DNA of 64,000 nucleotides from Garcia nutans (lineage: Eukaryota > Streptophyta > Magnoliopsida > Malpighiales > Euphorbiaceae): NCBI GenBank assembly GCA_947685225.1, contig CANTUV010000015.1:6014001-6078000 (forward strand), in the 5' to 3' direction. The notes beneath the pieces were generated by a model. It was not told where the DNA came from, did not search any database, and saw only the letters and a program-made list of their open reading frames with translations. Of the stretch, positions 19,618 to 31,663 are shown piece after piece. Made by a program: the position numbers and the translations under genes. Within the stretch, counting starts at the first letter, position 1; every line of letters starts with the position of its first letter.

Positions 19618-22033
19618 TGTAATATCCTAAAATATACCCTAAAAGTTTTGGAATAATTATTGTTGTATTTGGATTTAATGTATATGTTTAATGGAAAGAG
19701 AAAATAAGTAAAGATAGAGTGTATATGTTGTATATATAGATATATATAACATATACAAGTCAAAGTAATGAAAGTCAAAAGAAGATTAATGAATTAATTA
19801 ATTAGTGGAAAATGGAAATTAAGTTAGTGGAAGAGAAAATTTTAAAATATTATTTTAATTTAAAATTTCTTAGTGGAGGTTTAAAGAGAAAGAGTTGACT
19901 TGGTTCTTTGCCATTCATTTTGTTCTTTGTTTTCTTTTCTCTTTGGGTTGGCCGGCCATCAAAGAAGCAAGAGAGGAAGAGAATTTTTGATTTTCTAAGA
20001 TCAAAATTGAAGGATGTTTCAAGTGATCAAGTTGGAAATCTAAGAAGTTTCATCAACTTTGGTAAGTTTTCCACTTGATTTCCTTGTTTTCTTTTAAGTT
20101 GTATTTGAGTATGTTTGATTGTGGTGTGTTTGAGAGTGTTGGGTTTAATTGATTGTGGATTTGGGGTTGAATTGAAGAGATGGAGTTAGGTTTGGTGTTG
20201 GAAGAGTAAGGGTTGTGTTTATGTTATGGTTGTGAATTGGTAATTGATGTATGTTGTGAGTTTGAGCAATTATTATCTTAGATTTTCATTGTGTTTGTGT
20301 TTAATGAAGTTGAAAGCATAGAATACATGAGTGTGATCCGAAACAGAAGCATTATGGATGCCACGACCGTGGGGGTTTTAGAACAGAATGGGCAGACTCG
20401 TTTGCTATGCCACGACCGTGGGGTTGTGAGGCCACGACCGTGGGGTTCTAGATAGTTGTGTTGGTTTATAATTTATGATCTATGGGTCTAGTATGAGACT
20501 AATAGGTGAATAATTGTTTTGGAATTCATGTGTATTTGTAAATAAGTGTGTATTATTCCTTTTGAATTAGGTTGTGAAGAGGTTGAGTTGCCCTAACCTA
20601 AGTAGTGAAGAATTCTTGGAAGAGGAAGTGTATAGATTGGTGTGAGTTGTTCTTGAGGTAAGTACAAACCCTACATTATTGCATACATTTACATGATTTT
20701 GAGACTTAACACATTTGGTTGTAAATGTGTTAAGTAATTTATTACATTGTTAATACATTTGATTAATGTTATGATTTGTATAATGTGAAAGATATGGTGA
20801 TCATTCAAAATGTATGTTCAATGCAATTGGTTATGAATACTTTAATGATGAATTGCTTTGATATGAATTGAGATATGATAAGATGTGAAGCCATTATGGT
20901 TGGCTATAATGATTCAAATGAAATAATTGGGGCATGTTTACCTAGATGATGATGAATGTGAATTGAGATATGATAAGATGTGAAGCCATTGTGGTTGGCT
21001 ATAATAATTCAAACGAAATAAGTGGGGCATGTTTGCCTAAATGATTATGAGAAAATGAGAATGGAATTGATAATGAAATAATGAATGAATTGTGTGTCTA
21101 ATGTGTTATTCCATTTTCAGAGTTTTGTTGTTGGTGGCATGCCTAATAGTAACAATATCTTGAAGGTAGGTTGGGCTTGAACCTTGAAGCCAAGTTGGGT
21201 TGAAGTTTAGCATGCTTAACTCCCCTTGAAGCTTGGTTGGGTCTAGTCCTTGAAGCCTAGTTGAGATGTTACAAACCCTTGAAGCTAGGTTGGGTTTGGT
21301 TCTTGAAGCAAAGTTGGGTTGATACTTAGCATGCTTTATTCCCCTTGAAGCTTGGTTGAGCCTAATCCTTGAAGCCTAGTTGGGATAATGATAAATGTGA
21401 TAATTGAACCAAAACATTAACTATGAAAGTTGAATGGCATATTAGTGTCTTTTAGGCCCATGCTTGTCTTTGTTTCAATGTAAATCATAAATGGTGAAAC
21501 AATTGAATAAAATGATGAAATGCAGTGTAATGAAAAATATGAATATATATCATTTATGAATATTGTCTTTATTATTGAAATGTGTGACATTGGCATTGCA
21601 TTGAAACATATTGTTATTGTGGTTTGTACCACTAAGCCGTTGCCTTAGCGCGAATGTGGTTCATCGTGCAGGTGACAGGGTAGAACCAGAGAGTTCTTCT
21701 AGACCAAGTCAAGTCTAGACTCTGAAGTGTTGATTGTGGGCTTAAAGATCAGAGACAAACTGCCAAACATGTATAAATTTTTATGTTTTGTGAACATGGA
21801 TTTTGATGTATCTATATATGTAAATACCACTACATTTTTCCGCTGCGTAATAAATAAACATTTTATCTATTGTGTTTTATAATATAATTTGAATGTTTTA
21901 GGTTTTCTTATAATGTTGTTAAATTGAAAGATTGGTTTGCTTATTATAAATCGTGGCACTCTTGTATTCGGTATACGTATATTACAGGTGTAGTAGTATG
22001 TAGTGTGCGTATACGGGGTATAGGGGTGTTACA
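19618..22033 (+). mobile_element. Element E: solo LTR of a Tekay-like element
   Basis: 2416 bp, starts TGTAATATCC, ends GGGTGTTACA, flanked by exact gtatc (19613-19617 and 22034-22038). No PBS, internal sequence or second LTR, so it arose by recombination between two LTRs. Related to A and B but a separate family: shared TATA-like stretch (about 19735-19755), GGCCGGCC near 19950, splice donor GGTAAGTT near 20060, CTTGAAGC repeats (about 21160-21385) and the stem-loop pair (21632-21668). Its palindrome island (20360-20450) uses ccacgaccgtgggg in place of A's ggtcgcgac. It splits D between RNase H and integrase. Confidence 0.95.
21632..21668 (+). promoter_or_regulatory. Tandem stem-loop pair in element E
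   Basis: First hairpin 21632-21648 (CTAAGCC, GTT, GCCTTAG) with one C-C mismatch. Second 21649-21668: CGCGA pairs with TCGTG through one G-U pair, which is valid in sense RNA and would be an A-C mismatch on the other strand. Confidence 0.62.
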
Positions 22034-22038
22034 GTATC

Positions 22039-24930
22039 AATTTTCATGATTGTCTCATATTCATAACAAGTAGTTGATGAACTGGTCAAGATCAGGGGTT
22101 TAAGGAATAAGCTAATAGGATTTTCCCATATCGAAGCCAATGTGGCTAAGGCATCAGCCATCTGATTTTCTTCTCTTGACAGGTGTATAAACCTACACTC
22201 CTTAAAATTCTTCTTCATCATGGTCAGGTAATGGTGGTATGGTTTCAATTTTTCTTCTTTCAACTCCCACTCTCCATTTACTTGGGATACTACTAGCAAC
22301 GAATCACCATAAACTTCCACCTTATCCACCTTCATAATCATTAGGGTTTCCAAACCGAAAATACAAGATTCGTACTCCACCATATTATTGGTTGCCCTAA
22401 ATTTCAACTTTTTGGCTAAAGGGATGAGTTCCCCTTCGGGCGATTCTAGTATAACTCCCAAGCCTGCTCCTTTCCTGTTTGCTGCTCCATCAAAATACAT
22501 TTTCCACTCTTGTACTTCAATTGCTTCTAAATGTTCATCTGGAAATTCCAAGATTACCTCTTCACTTTCTGGTAATGGTTGTTGAGCCAGGAATTCTGCC
22601 ACCGCTCTACCCTTGATTGTTTTCCTGGTTACATACTCGATCTCAAATTCTTCTAATATTATAAACCATCGACCATATTTCCCAATTAAAGAGGGTGTCT
22701 CCCTTAAGTATTTCATTGGATCCAACCTGGAAATTGCTTGCACACTATATGATTAAAAGTAATGCCGCAACTTCTTAGAAGACCAAACCGCAGTTATACA
22801 TGTCTTTTCAATGATACTATACTTAATTTCATAAGGTAGGAGCTTTCTACTCAAATAGTAAACGGCATGCTCAATCCCTGACTCATCTGCTTGGGCTAGC
22901 ATGGCTCCAATCGACTCTTCTTCTACAGCTATGTATAGTAATAGAGGTTTGCCGGGTTTAGGTGGTTTCAAAACAGGTGGATTCAACAAATACTCTTTTA
23001 TTCGATCAAAGGCCTTTTGACATTCTTCATTCCATACGACCGTCTGATTCTTTCTAAGCAACTTGAAGATAGGCTCACAGATTGTCGTGAGCTTTGCTAT
23101 AAATATGCTAATGTACTGCAGTTTACCAATAAATCCTCGAACTTCTCTTTCCATCTTTGGGGCTGGCATATCCCTGATTGCTTTAACTTTGTCAGGATCT
23201 ATCTCAATGCCATTCTAACCAATTACATGTCCCAACAATTTACCTGAGGTAACACTGAATACACACTTCTTCGGGTTTAATCTTAGCATATACTTTAAAG
23301 CTCTATCGAAGAATAATTCCAAGTTCTAGAAGTGTTGCTCCCTTGTATCCGACTTCACCATCATATCATCAACATATACTTCAACTTCTTTGTGCATCAT
23401 GTCATGAAATAGTGTGGTGGCCATCCTTTGGTAGGTTGCTCCGGCATTCTTTAAGCCGAACGACATCACCCTATAATAGAATATACCCCATGTAGTAATG
23501 AAGGCAGTTTTGGCTTTATCCTCTTGGGCCATTAACACTTGATTGTATCCAGAAAATCCATCTACAAATGAGTGTAGCACACTAGAGGCTGCACTATCAA
23601 TGAGAACATCTATATGAGGTAAAGGAAAATCATCCTTAGGGGAAGCCTTGTTTAAATCTCTATAGTCCACGCAGACCCTTATCCTCCCATCTTTCTTTGG
23701 CACGGGTACTATGTTGGCTAACCAATCTGGGTATTCTATCACTTCAAGGAACTTCACTTGTATTTGCTTAGTGACCTCTTCTTTAACCAATTCAGCCCAC
23801 TCAGGTCTTAATCGCCTAAGCTTTTGTTTAACAGTTTTAATGTGAGTGTAAATAGGAATATGATGCTCGACTATGTCTCGATCTATCCCCGGCATATCTT
23901 CATAAGACCAAGCAAACACTTCTTCATATTTTTTGAATATTTTTTCAAATCTCTCTCTCTCATCAGGAGTAAGGTTGGATGCTATGCTAATGTTTTTAGG
24001 ATTTTCAGTTGTTCCCAAATTTAATGATTGTGTGTTAACAGAATTAATATTAAAGATGCTCATGTAATTGCTATTTGAATGTATGCAACCATCAGGAGAA
24101 ACATCACACAAGTAAGCAAAATCAGACTTTATTGCATTCATTTTGGAAAAGAAAACATCATCATCCTCATACAAAGCAGAAAAATCAAAATTAAAATCAT
24201 CGTTCTCAGAATAATAAGGCAGGATGTCTTCAAACTTTTCTTCAACCATGGCAGCAATCTCTTCCAGAGTCTTCTCAGCTTTCAGGGCAGCTTCATTCTT
24301 CTCTTTTGGATTAGATTCTTTGTTCATTGACAAGGTGAGCTCTTTCTTCACTTGCTCCACTAGCTCAGCAACATCTGCAAAAATTTCAAAACCGGGGATT
24401 AATTTACCCATGAACATGATTGGCTCAGGCTTTCCTTGGAGCGGACCCATATCTGGAGCTTTGACAAAGACTTCTTTAAGTGGTGGGAAGCTCATCTTCT
24501 CATTCTTCTTTGGTTGAACATCATTGGCTTCATCATATCCCAAACCCTTCTTGGAAGCTTGAGTTCTAAAATCTGGAAACTTTGTTAAACCGGCCTTTCC
24601 CTTTCCAAGACCAGCTCCGGGAAGATAGTTCATGTTCTTCATCATATTCAAGACTTTGGAGTCCACTACTTCATCATCAGAAATTGCAGCCACTTGAAAA
24701 CCATTAAGAGGCCTCTCAACCATTAGAGCGTTAACAATCTCATTATCTTTAGCTTCAATGACCACTGTCTCATTTCCGTTAGGAAATTTGATCTTTTGAT
24801 GAAGGGTGGAAGGATCTCCACCAAGAGGGTGAAACCATGGCCACCCCAAGAGCAAGGCAAAGGTAACGGGTATGTCTAAAACAACAAATTCAACAATAGA
24901 TTCAGTTGGACCAACCTTGAAAGTGAAAGC
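22039..24930 (-). pseudogene. Element D protease end, reverse transcriptase and dual RNase H (decayed)
   Basis: Read on the minus strand from the F junction at 24930. The protease end (FTFKVGPTESIVEFVVLDIPVTF then LLGWPWFHPLGG) is followed by a long acidic linker, an RT with ANIVPVPKKDGRIRVCVDYRDLNKA and YVDD (about 23365-23376), a first RNase H (about 22755-23000) and a second, archaeal-type RNase H (about 22130-22500: FDGAANRKG, MVEYES, YGDSLLV, ENQMADAL). Stops occur near 23326, 23215 and 22755 in an otherwise continuous frame. The two RNase H domains are a Tat-lineage hallmark. In the first, the position of the first catalytic Asp reads LYIAVEEES, so it appears degenerate; the second keeps its D-E-D-D set. 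Confidence 0.9.
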
Positions 24931-26558
24931 TATAAAGAAGTGGCCTACTCCAAAGAGTGTGACGGACGTGAGAAGCTTTCATGGATTGGCTAGTTTCTAT
25001 AGGAGGTTCGTGAAGGACTTTTCTACTATTGCATCACCGTTAACTAGCATAATCAAAAAGGAAGTTGGGTTCCAATGGGGAGAGGAGCAACAAAAAGCCT
25101 TCGACTGCCTGAAAGGGAAGTTGACATCCGCTCCTATTTTATCATTACCTAATTTTGAGAGTACATTTGAGATTGAGTGTGATGCTTCTGGTGTAGGTAT
25201 TGGAGCTGTATTGATGCAAGAGAAAAAGCCCATAGCCTATTTTAGTGAGAAATTCAATGGTGCACAATTGAATTATTCCACTTATGATAAGGAGTTGTAT
25301 GCCTTGGTGAGAGCATTGGACGTGTGGCAGCACTACCTCCTTCCAAAGGAGTTCATGATACATACGGATCATGAGTCCCTCAAACACTTGAAGGGACAAG
25401 GTAAGTTGAACAAGAGGCATGGTAAGTGGATAGAATTTATAGAACAATTCCCTTATGTTGTTAAATACAAGCAAGGAAAGGATAATATAGTGGCTGATGC
25501 GTTGTCTAGAAGATATACATTACTATCTGTGTTGAGTTCTAAATTGCTTGGTTTTGAGTATGTTAAGGACTTATATGTAGGTGATGTTGATTTTGGCAAT
25601 GTGTATGTTGCATGTAAACATGGAGCTTTTAATTCATTTTATAGGCATGATGGATACTTGTTTAAGGGAAATAAATTATGTGTGCCTAAATGTTCCATGC
25701 GTGATTTGCTTGTATTAGAATCTCATTGTGGGGGGATTGATGGGACATTTTGGGGTAGCTAAGACTTATGATATCTTGTTTGACCATTTTTATTGGCCGT
25801 CTATGCGTAAGGATGTTGAGAGATTGTGTTCTGCTTGTATTGCTTGTAGACAGGCGAAATCTAAGTTTATGCCTCATGGTCTATATATGCCTTTACCTGT
25901 ACCTAGTTCACCTTGGATTGATATTAGCATGGATTTTGTGCTTGGATTGCCTAGAACTAGAAAAGGTAGGGATAGCATTTTTTTGGTTGTTGACAAGTTT
26001 AGTAAGATGGCACATTTTATTCCTTGTCATAAAGCTGATGATGCGATTGTTGTAGCTGATTTGTTCTTTAGAGAAGTAGTTCGACTACATGGGGTGCCTA
26101 GGACTATTATGTCTGATAGAGATGCTAAGTTTTTGTCCCATTTTTGGAGATTTTTATGGGGTAGATTAGGAACTAAGCTTTTTGTTTTCTACTACTGGTA
26201 ATCCACAAACAGATGGGCAAACAGAGGTAGTTAATCGTACACTTGGTACATTGTTGAGAGCTATAGTGGGAAAGAATTTGGCTACTTGGGAAGATTGTTT
26301 ACCTTTTATTGAGTTTGCTTATAATCGTTCTATTCATTCTTCTACAGGTTATTTGCCATTTGAGCTTGTTTATGGTTTTAACCCATTAACTGTACTTGAT
26401 CTTACTCCTTTACCTTCATATGAGCTTGTTAGTTTAGATGGAGACAGGAAAGCAGAATTGGTGAAGGCTATGCATGAGAAAGCTCGAGTTAATATGGAGA
26501 AAAAGAACAAGTCATATGCTGATCGAGCGAATAGAGGATGCAAGAAGATAGTGTTTGC
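24931..26558 (+). pseudogene. Element F RNase H and integrase (first part)
   Basis: Starts KWPTPKSVTDVRSFHGLASFYRRF, the end of RT. RNase H has IECDASGVGIGAVLMQ and HTDHESLKHL, ending NIVADALSRRY near 25515. Integrase zinc site (SHCGG.. GHFGVAKTYD, CSACIACRQAK), core SMDFVLGLP and MSDRDAKF, then NPQTDGQTEVVNRTLG. Two single-base insertions shift the frame: in a run of G at 25730-25735 and a run of T at 26179-26183. The frame is cut at 26558 by element G (TSD tttgc 26554-26558) and resumes at 38878. An apparent start upstream (24872) lies in antisense D sequence and is an artefact. Family by similarity: CRM-like chromovirus, fairly but not fully sure. Confidence 0.86.
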
Positions 26559-28232
26559 TGTTGCACTCAAATTAACTCTACCACAAAGCGTCACTCACAA
26601 GTATACGAGCTAGCTGTAGCAAAGGTGATCGCCCAAGGTCGTCTCACAAGGAAGCCAAAGTGGGTAATTGATTATCAAATTAAAAGTAACAAGTAGTAAA
26701 GAAATTTAAATTGCAAAGTAATGAAAAAGATTGATTTAAATTGAAAATGATAAAAATAAACAAAAGGTCTAGGGTTTGCACTTCTCTACTACTTATTTGC
26801 ATGAACAGTTATTCCACTGAACTAATTTAATTTCTAAGATTAAATCTAAACAACTTAATTAATTGAGTCAAGGAAATAAGCTCTCGCATTCAAACCTCTT
26901 ACAACTAATCTTGTTATAATTGAAACAATCTTTTTAATAGGTTATATTTCTAATTCACCTAAGTCCTTAATTGAATTATTCCAGCATTAGACTTCATCGC
27001 TCAATTCATCATCTAATACCTAAAACACACAATTGGTGGCCAATCAATTATATGTTAACAATATTTCATTCAATAAAGGCTAAAGAAATCATTAGTTAAG
27101 AGAATAACCAATTCATACAATCATAGTAAATCCATACAAACCCTAGACTAGATCAAATTAGTTCATAATGCAATCAAACATATTCATCTCGTTAATGTTC
27201 AAAGAAACCGAAATAGACATGATAATATCCATTCAATAAAAATAAAGTGAATAAGTTCGAGAACAAAACCAAGTTACAGCTCCTTGAAGTTTCTGAAGAA
27301 TCTCTTGTTCAAAATCTTGCAAGAAGAATGAATCACTGGCATAAACAATCTAATCTAGCTAGTTTTGATCCAAAGTGAAATCAAAATTAAGAAAATAAAT
27401 GTAAAACCCTAGCTCCAATCTCTGACGGCTCAAAATCTGCTCCAAATCGTCAACAACTCTCTAACCTAGCTTTCTTCTTTCCTTTTATACGAAACGTCCG
27501 CTTTAAAATTCGGTGCGCGTTTGGTTCATGAGGGACAACAAGTCATGAGGGACACGGCCGTGTGAGAGCTTGTTGGAGGGACACGGCCACAAGACATGGT
27601 CATGTCCCCTGCAGGTGTCCACCTCTGTTGCTTCTCTTCTTTCTTCTTCTTTGGTTGAGTGACACGGCCAAGTCATGAGTGACTTGGCCATGTTGCACCA
27701 TGATTGAGGGACACGGCCACATGACTTGGCCGTGTCCCTTGCCTGTGTTCACCTCTGTGCAATTTTGATCTCTTTCCTGTGGAACCAAGTGAGACACGGC
27801 CAAGTGAAGCTTGACTTGGCCGTGTTGGGTCTTTTTGGAGGGATACGGCCAGATGACTTGGCCGTGTCCCTTGCTTGTGTCTGCTACTGGGACTTGCTCT
27901 TCTTTTTAACTTGGTATGAGACACGACCAGTGACTTGGCCGTGTCCTCTGCCTGTGTCAGCCACTGCCACTTTCTCCTTCAAATTTGCTTCCTTGCCTTT
28001 TTAACCTAACATAAAACTCAAAACAAATCTAAACAAGAAATCAATAGACAATAACCAACACAACATAAACACAATACTAAAAACTACATCAAAAACGACA
28101 TAAACATAAACTAAAACTACCACAATTAAAGAAAACACTAGACAAACCGATTAAAACTAACAAAATACCTAAATAAAACAATAATTAACATAACAAACAA
28201 GACACAAAACTATAACAAAAACTAATAAACCA
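26559..28232 (-). repeat. Element G, 3' (left) LTR
   Basis: 1674 bp, bounded on the plus strand by tgttgcactc and actaataaacca. Contains the TATA box TATAAAAGG (reverse complement of 27481-27489) and, upstream of it on the minus strand, the island of ggccgtgtc palindromes (27540-27960). Small frames across this island are repeat artefacts. Confidence 0.93.
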
Positions 28233-29800
28233 ACTACCCCACACTTAAAACTTTGCTTGTCCTCAAGCAAATTCACATGGCATAAATTAAAAACTCAAAC
28301 AATCTTAACTATAATTCCAGCATATAGATGAAAAAACTTCAAGACATCAGATATAAATAATTGCAATTTCCTTCAATTAAGGATTTTCTTAACTCATTCA
28401 TTAATCCAAACATACAAATCTTATCTCTCATCTAAGTGTTTCACTCGATTTCAAAGGTTAATCACTCAAACCACTCATGAGTGCATACTGCCATAAACTT
28501 GCTTAATTATCCAATCTCCCTCACTGATTTTCTCAAGAAATAATCCGAAGGTCTTTTATTTGGATGTAATGGGGCTAAGGTGCAGGTGTGAGAAAAGACA
28601 TTTAAGCTGGAGCATCAAGAAATGGAGTATCTAAATTAGACACTACTCTTGCTAAGAAATTCATAACTCCTTCAAATAGCATACTCACCAACCCTTAATA
28701 ATCTTACATACTTGCACATTAAAAGAAAAGTACATGAGTCAAAATTCCTCTAAGGCTAGAAAATATATGAACTTTGTATATATATATCTCGTTTTTTTTC
28801 ACTTTTTTTTTATTATTTAGTTTATTTTTTTTTAATATATATATACAAAGTATAAACTTACGTGGAACATCTAGCTTAAAATGTAGAGGAAAAGAATAAT
28901 GACTCTTAATCAAATACAATATGCAAAGTATGCATTTCAACCCTCAATTAGGAATTCCATATATTTTTTTTACTTACCCCACACTTGAAATAAACTACCC
29001 TATTGTCAAATCATAAAACTCCATTCCTTAATGCATAGGTATGATGATAAAAAGAACATGTTAAGTTGAGAATTGTGTTAATCAAACAAGAAACGGTCAA
29101 TGGCTCAACTTGGCTCACTAAGGAAATCAATATTAAGGGAAGTCCTTTTAAGCTAAAGGGGCTAACCTAATTTGCCTTCATCATTTTAAAACTTGAGATT
29201 AAATCATAATGTGAGTTCAATAAGTATGCAAAAGAAAACTCTAGAGATGCAACATCATGAAGGTGCACACTTAAGAAAAGAAAATCAATTTACAAAAATA
29301 TCAAATTTTATGAGGCTCAAAACTCACACAGGTGGGTTCACAAAGATTTATATGTCATGAATTGCAGAATGCAAAAATTAATCCCGAATGAATTCAAATG
29401 CTCATTTCTATGCTGATACCAAAGTCTCAACTATAATGCTAGAATTAAAGAAAAGATCAATAAATTTTCAACAATTATGCCATGCACAACAAACACAATA
29501 AACAAAACAACCACAATAAGCAAAACAAGAATTAAAGGAAAGCTTAAAGAGTACCCCACACTTAAAATTTACATTGTCCTCAATGTAAAACAAGAATAAT
29601 AAATAAAAAGAGTCAAAGGACAACCTGTCTTCCATCGTACCTGGTGAGGCAAAATCCTAGCTTTCCATCACAAACACAAAAGTTCAAAAATAAGAGTACA
29701 ATATAAAAATAAAATATCCAAATACAAAACGTTAACATTAAAACAAAAATGAAAAATAAAACAAAAGTACACTAAATAAAATAAAGCAAGGACTGAAAAT
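28233..29800 (-). other. Element G 3' untranslated region
   Basis: 1.57 kb AT-rich region with no credible frame, between the env-like gene and the 3' LTR. Twice on the minus strand it shows 'aagtgtggggt' blocks (about 28236-28250 and 28976-28985), and a variant near 29553. The last, next to the LTR, is the polypurine tract (28233-28246). A pyrimidine/TA-rich stretch lies at 28770-28850. Confidence 0.75.
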
Positions 29801-30922
29801 CTATGAAAAATGTGGGCGGGAAGATGATGCAGCTGAGGGATGGAGACTCAAGATCGTCACAAGGTTACTGTTAATCTGTTCCATCTGCTGTAAGATCTCA
29901 GCATGGTTACGGTCCACCTTGCTATCCAGTCGATCCACTTTGCCTTCCAGGGCCTCAATCCTCAGAAGTACCTCTTGATGTTCCGATACCGGAGCATCCT
30001 CATCTAGACCTAAAGAATCCGAGTCTGACTCCTCTTCAACCCGGGCTCTCTTCTGCCTGTCCCCCGGTGCTTCATTCTCAGCTGAAGGCATCACAAAAGT
30101 CCCTCTCCTATGCACCACCATGTGCATCTTCTCAAGGGTAGCTAAATCCAAGGAATCATTACCCAAAATACGAGTCATCCGAGTAGTACTCGGGTCAAAA
30201 TCCTCAACCAGGGCTACTGCTAATGTAGTGATCAATCCTCCAACACAAATAGCCCCCCTCCTTTTATTAGCTACAGTGTCAAAAATATCGGCTAACCAAT
30301 AGCCGGCACTAATATTCATTTCATTCAAAACACAATCCAAGAAAAATAACTCACTCGACTCAACCACACCCGGGCTCTCCTTCCGAGCAAAGAACCCACA
30401 TGACATAAACCTGTGCAAATATCTCAAAGTAGGGTTCCGTAATTTAGATGCTTTGGCCGATTTGGCCACATAAGTACCCGAGCCTAAGGCTCCCCAAGCA
30501 AATTGTTGTCTAAAATCTTTAGGTATCGATCTTTCCCCATGCTGATGAAAACCATAGATATCATTCAACTGATCAATAGTAAGCACAAATGATCTACCCA
30601 TTAATTTAAACATCAGTCTCCTGCAGATTTTCTTATCATCTCTTTCCACCTTAAGAGTTGTCAAAAATTCTAGGGTAAGCTCCTCAAACTGCAAAGGTCT
30701 CAATGATACTAGAGTCTCCCACCCAAGATATTGCACATATCTATAAAAAGCAGTTCTAATTTGCAAAGCATCTAGAGATTCGTCATTCACATACCTTGTC
30801 GGGAAAAAACCCCTAGCCAAAAAAGTTGCCCTCTTTAAAGATAAAGTTGAGGAAGAGGAAGAAGCTCCTTCGATATTAGATTTCTTCTTCTTGCGGTGTG
30901 AGACAGTTTTAGTTCTTGGCAT
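29801..30922 (-). CDS. Env-like / ATHILA ORF-1 family protein of element G
   Basis: 373 codons, open. The start is taken at 30922 (MPRTKTVSHRKKKKSN); a longer frame to 30949 would need a non-ATG start. The N-terminus is basic (RKKKK). The middle part (ARGFFPTRYVNDESLDALQIR, YVQYLGWETLVSLR, FEELTLEFLTTL) matches the ATHILA ORF-1 family, the third gene of Athila elements, described as env-like by position. There is a low-complexity acidic segment (EEESDSDSLGLDEDAP) and a C-terminal heptad-rich coiled coil (LLRIEALEGKVDRLDSKVDR). I see no clear signal peptide or membrane span, so an envelope function is not supported by this sequence itself. Confidence 0.85.
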   Translation of the reverse strand: MPRTKTVSHRKKKKSNIEGASSSSSTLSLKRATFLARGFFPTRYVNDESLDALQIRTAFYRYVQYLGWETLVSLRPLQFEELTLEFLTTLKVERDDKKICRRLMFKLMGRSFVLTIDQLNDIYGFHQHGERSIPKDFRQQFAWGALGSGTYVAKSAKASKLRNPTLRYLHRFMSCGFFARKESPGVVESSELFFLDCVLNEMNISAGYWLADIFDTVANKRRGAICVGGLITTLAVALVEDFDPSTTRMTRILGNDSLDLATLEKMHMVVHRRGTFVMPSAENEAPGDRQKRARVEEESDSDSLGLDEDAPVSEHQEVLLRIEALEGKVDRLDSKVDRNHAEILQQMEQINSNLVTILSLHPSAASSSRPHFS

Positions 30923-31174
30923 CTTGAGATCTGAAAAATTAACACCCAAAACTGAATTAAATCAAGATTATATGAGTAAAGAGGAAGTTTCAAGTGATTA
31001 TCTCAAGTTTTGTTGAAGAAATTTGAAGTTTTAATGGAAGATCTGAAGTTTTGAAATAAAAATCAAGGGTTTTGGCGTTACAGAGAGCGAGAGAATGAGA
31101 GAGACGAAGATAGAAAAGTTTAGGGATTTATGAAAAGAACTGGGCAAAATCAGGTTTTTTAAAAGTCAAAAATT

Positions 31175-31425
31175 GAGGTGACACGGCCGTGTGTGTGTGG
31201 ACTTGGCCGTGTTGGTGTGTGAAAGTGGAAGGACACGGCCAAGTGGAGAGCACACGGCCGTGTCTAATGATCTTGGGGGACACGGCCAGGTGACTTGGCC
31301 GTGTCCCCTGGGTGTGTCCAATTGTGTACAAAATTTGCAAAATCGATCAATATTTTTTTTTTATGAAAAAGCTTGGCCGTGTCCAGTGTGTGACACGGCC
31401 AAGTCCTTTGGCCGTGTCACCTACT
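31175..31425. repeat. ggccgtgtc palindrome island inside element G
   Basis: About eight copies of cacggccgtgtg, acttggccgtgt and their complements between pol and the env-like gene. The same motif fills the LTRs of G (27540-27960, 38160-38590) and of element B (50196-50350, 57343-57512). Possible promoter or protein-binding site for env-like expression; inference only. Confidence 0.8.
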
Positions 31426-31663
31426 GCTTTTTTATTCACTTTTAACATTTTTTTATTCAACGATTTTGCAAACCCTCTTCTTTAAACACCCTGAAACACA
31501 AAGTAAAGAAAAACCGATCAAAGCACAGTCCATTTATTGAAACCGAACATAAATCAAAACTCGCTAAACTTAAAATTACAACTACGAAAAATAAATGCAA
31601 ACCGATGGGTTGCCTCCCATTTAGCGCTTCTTTAATGTCATACAGCTGGACATCATGCAAGGC

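Noticed and set aside
24872..25762. An open frame that seems to start a protein at 24872 on the plus strand
   Set aside because: Its first 20 or so codons are antisense element D sequence; the real homology starts at 24931 in truncated element F. It is a junction chimera.
27503..28004. Several overlapping short frames on both strands (and again at 38179-38649 and 31128-31445)
   Set aside because: They read through the ggccgtgtc palindrome island of element G; composition follows the repeat and frames occur on both strands.
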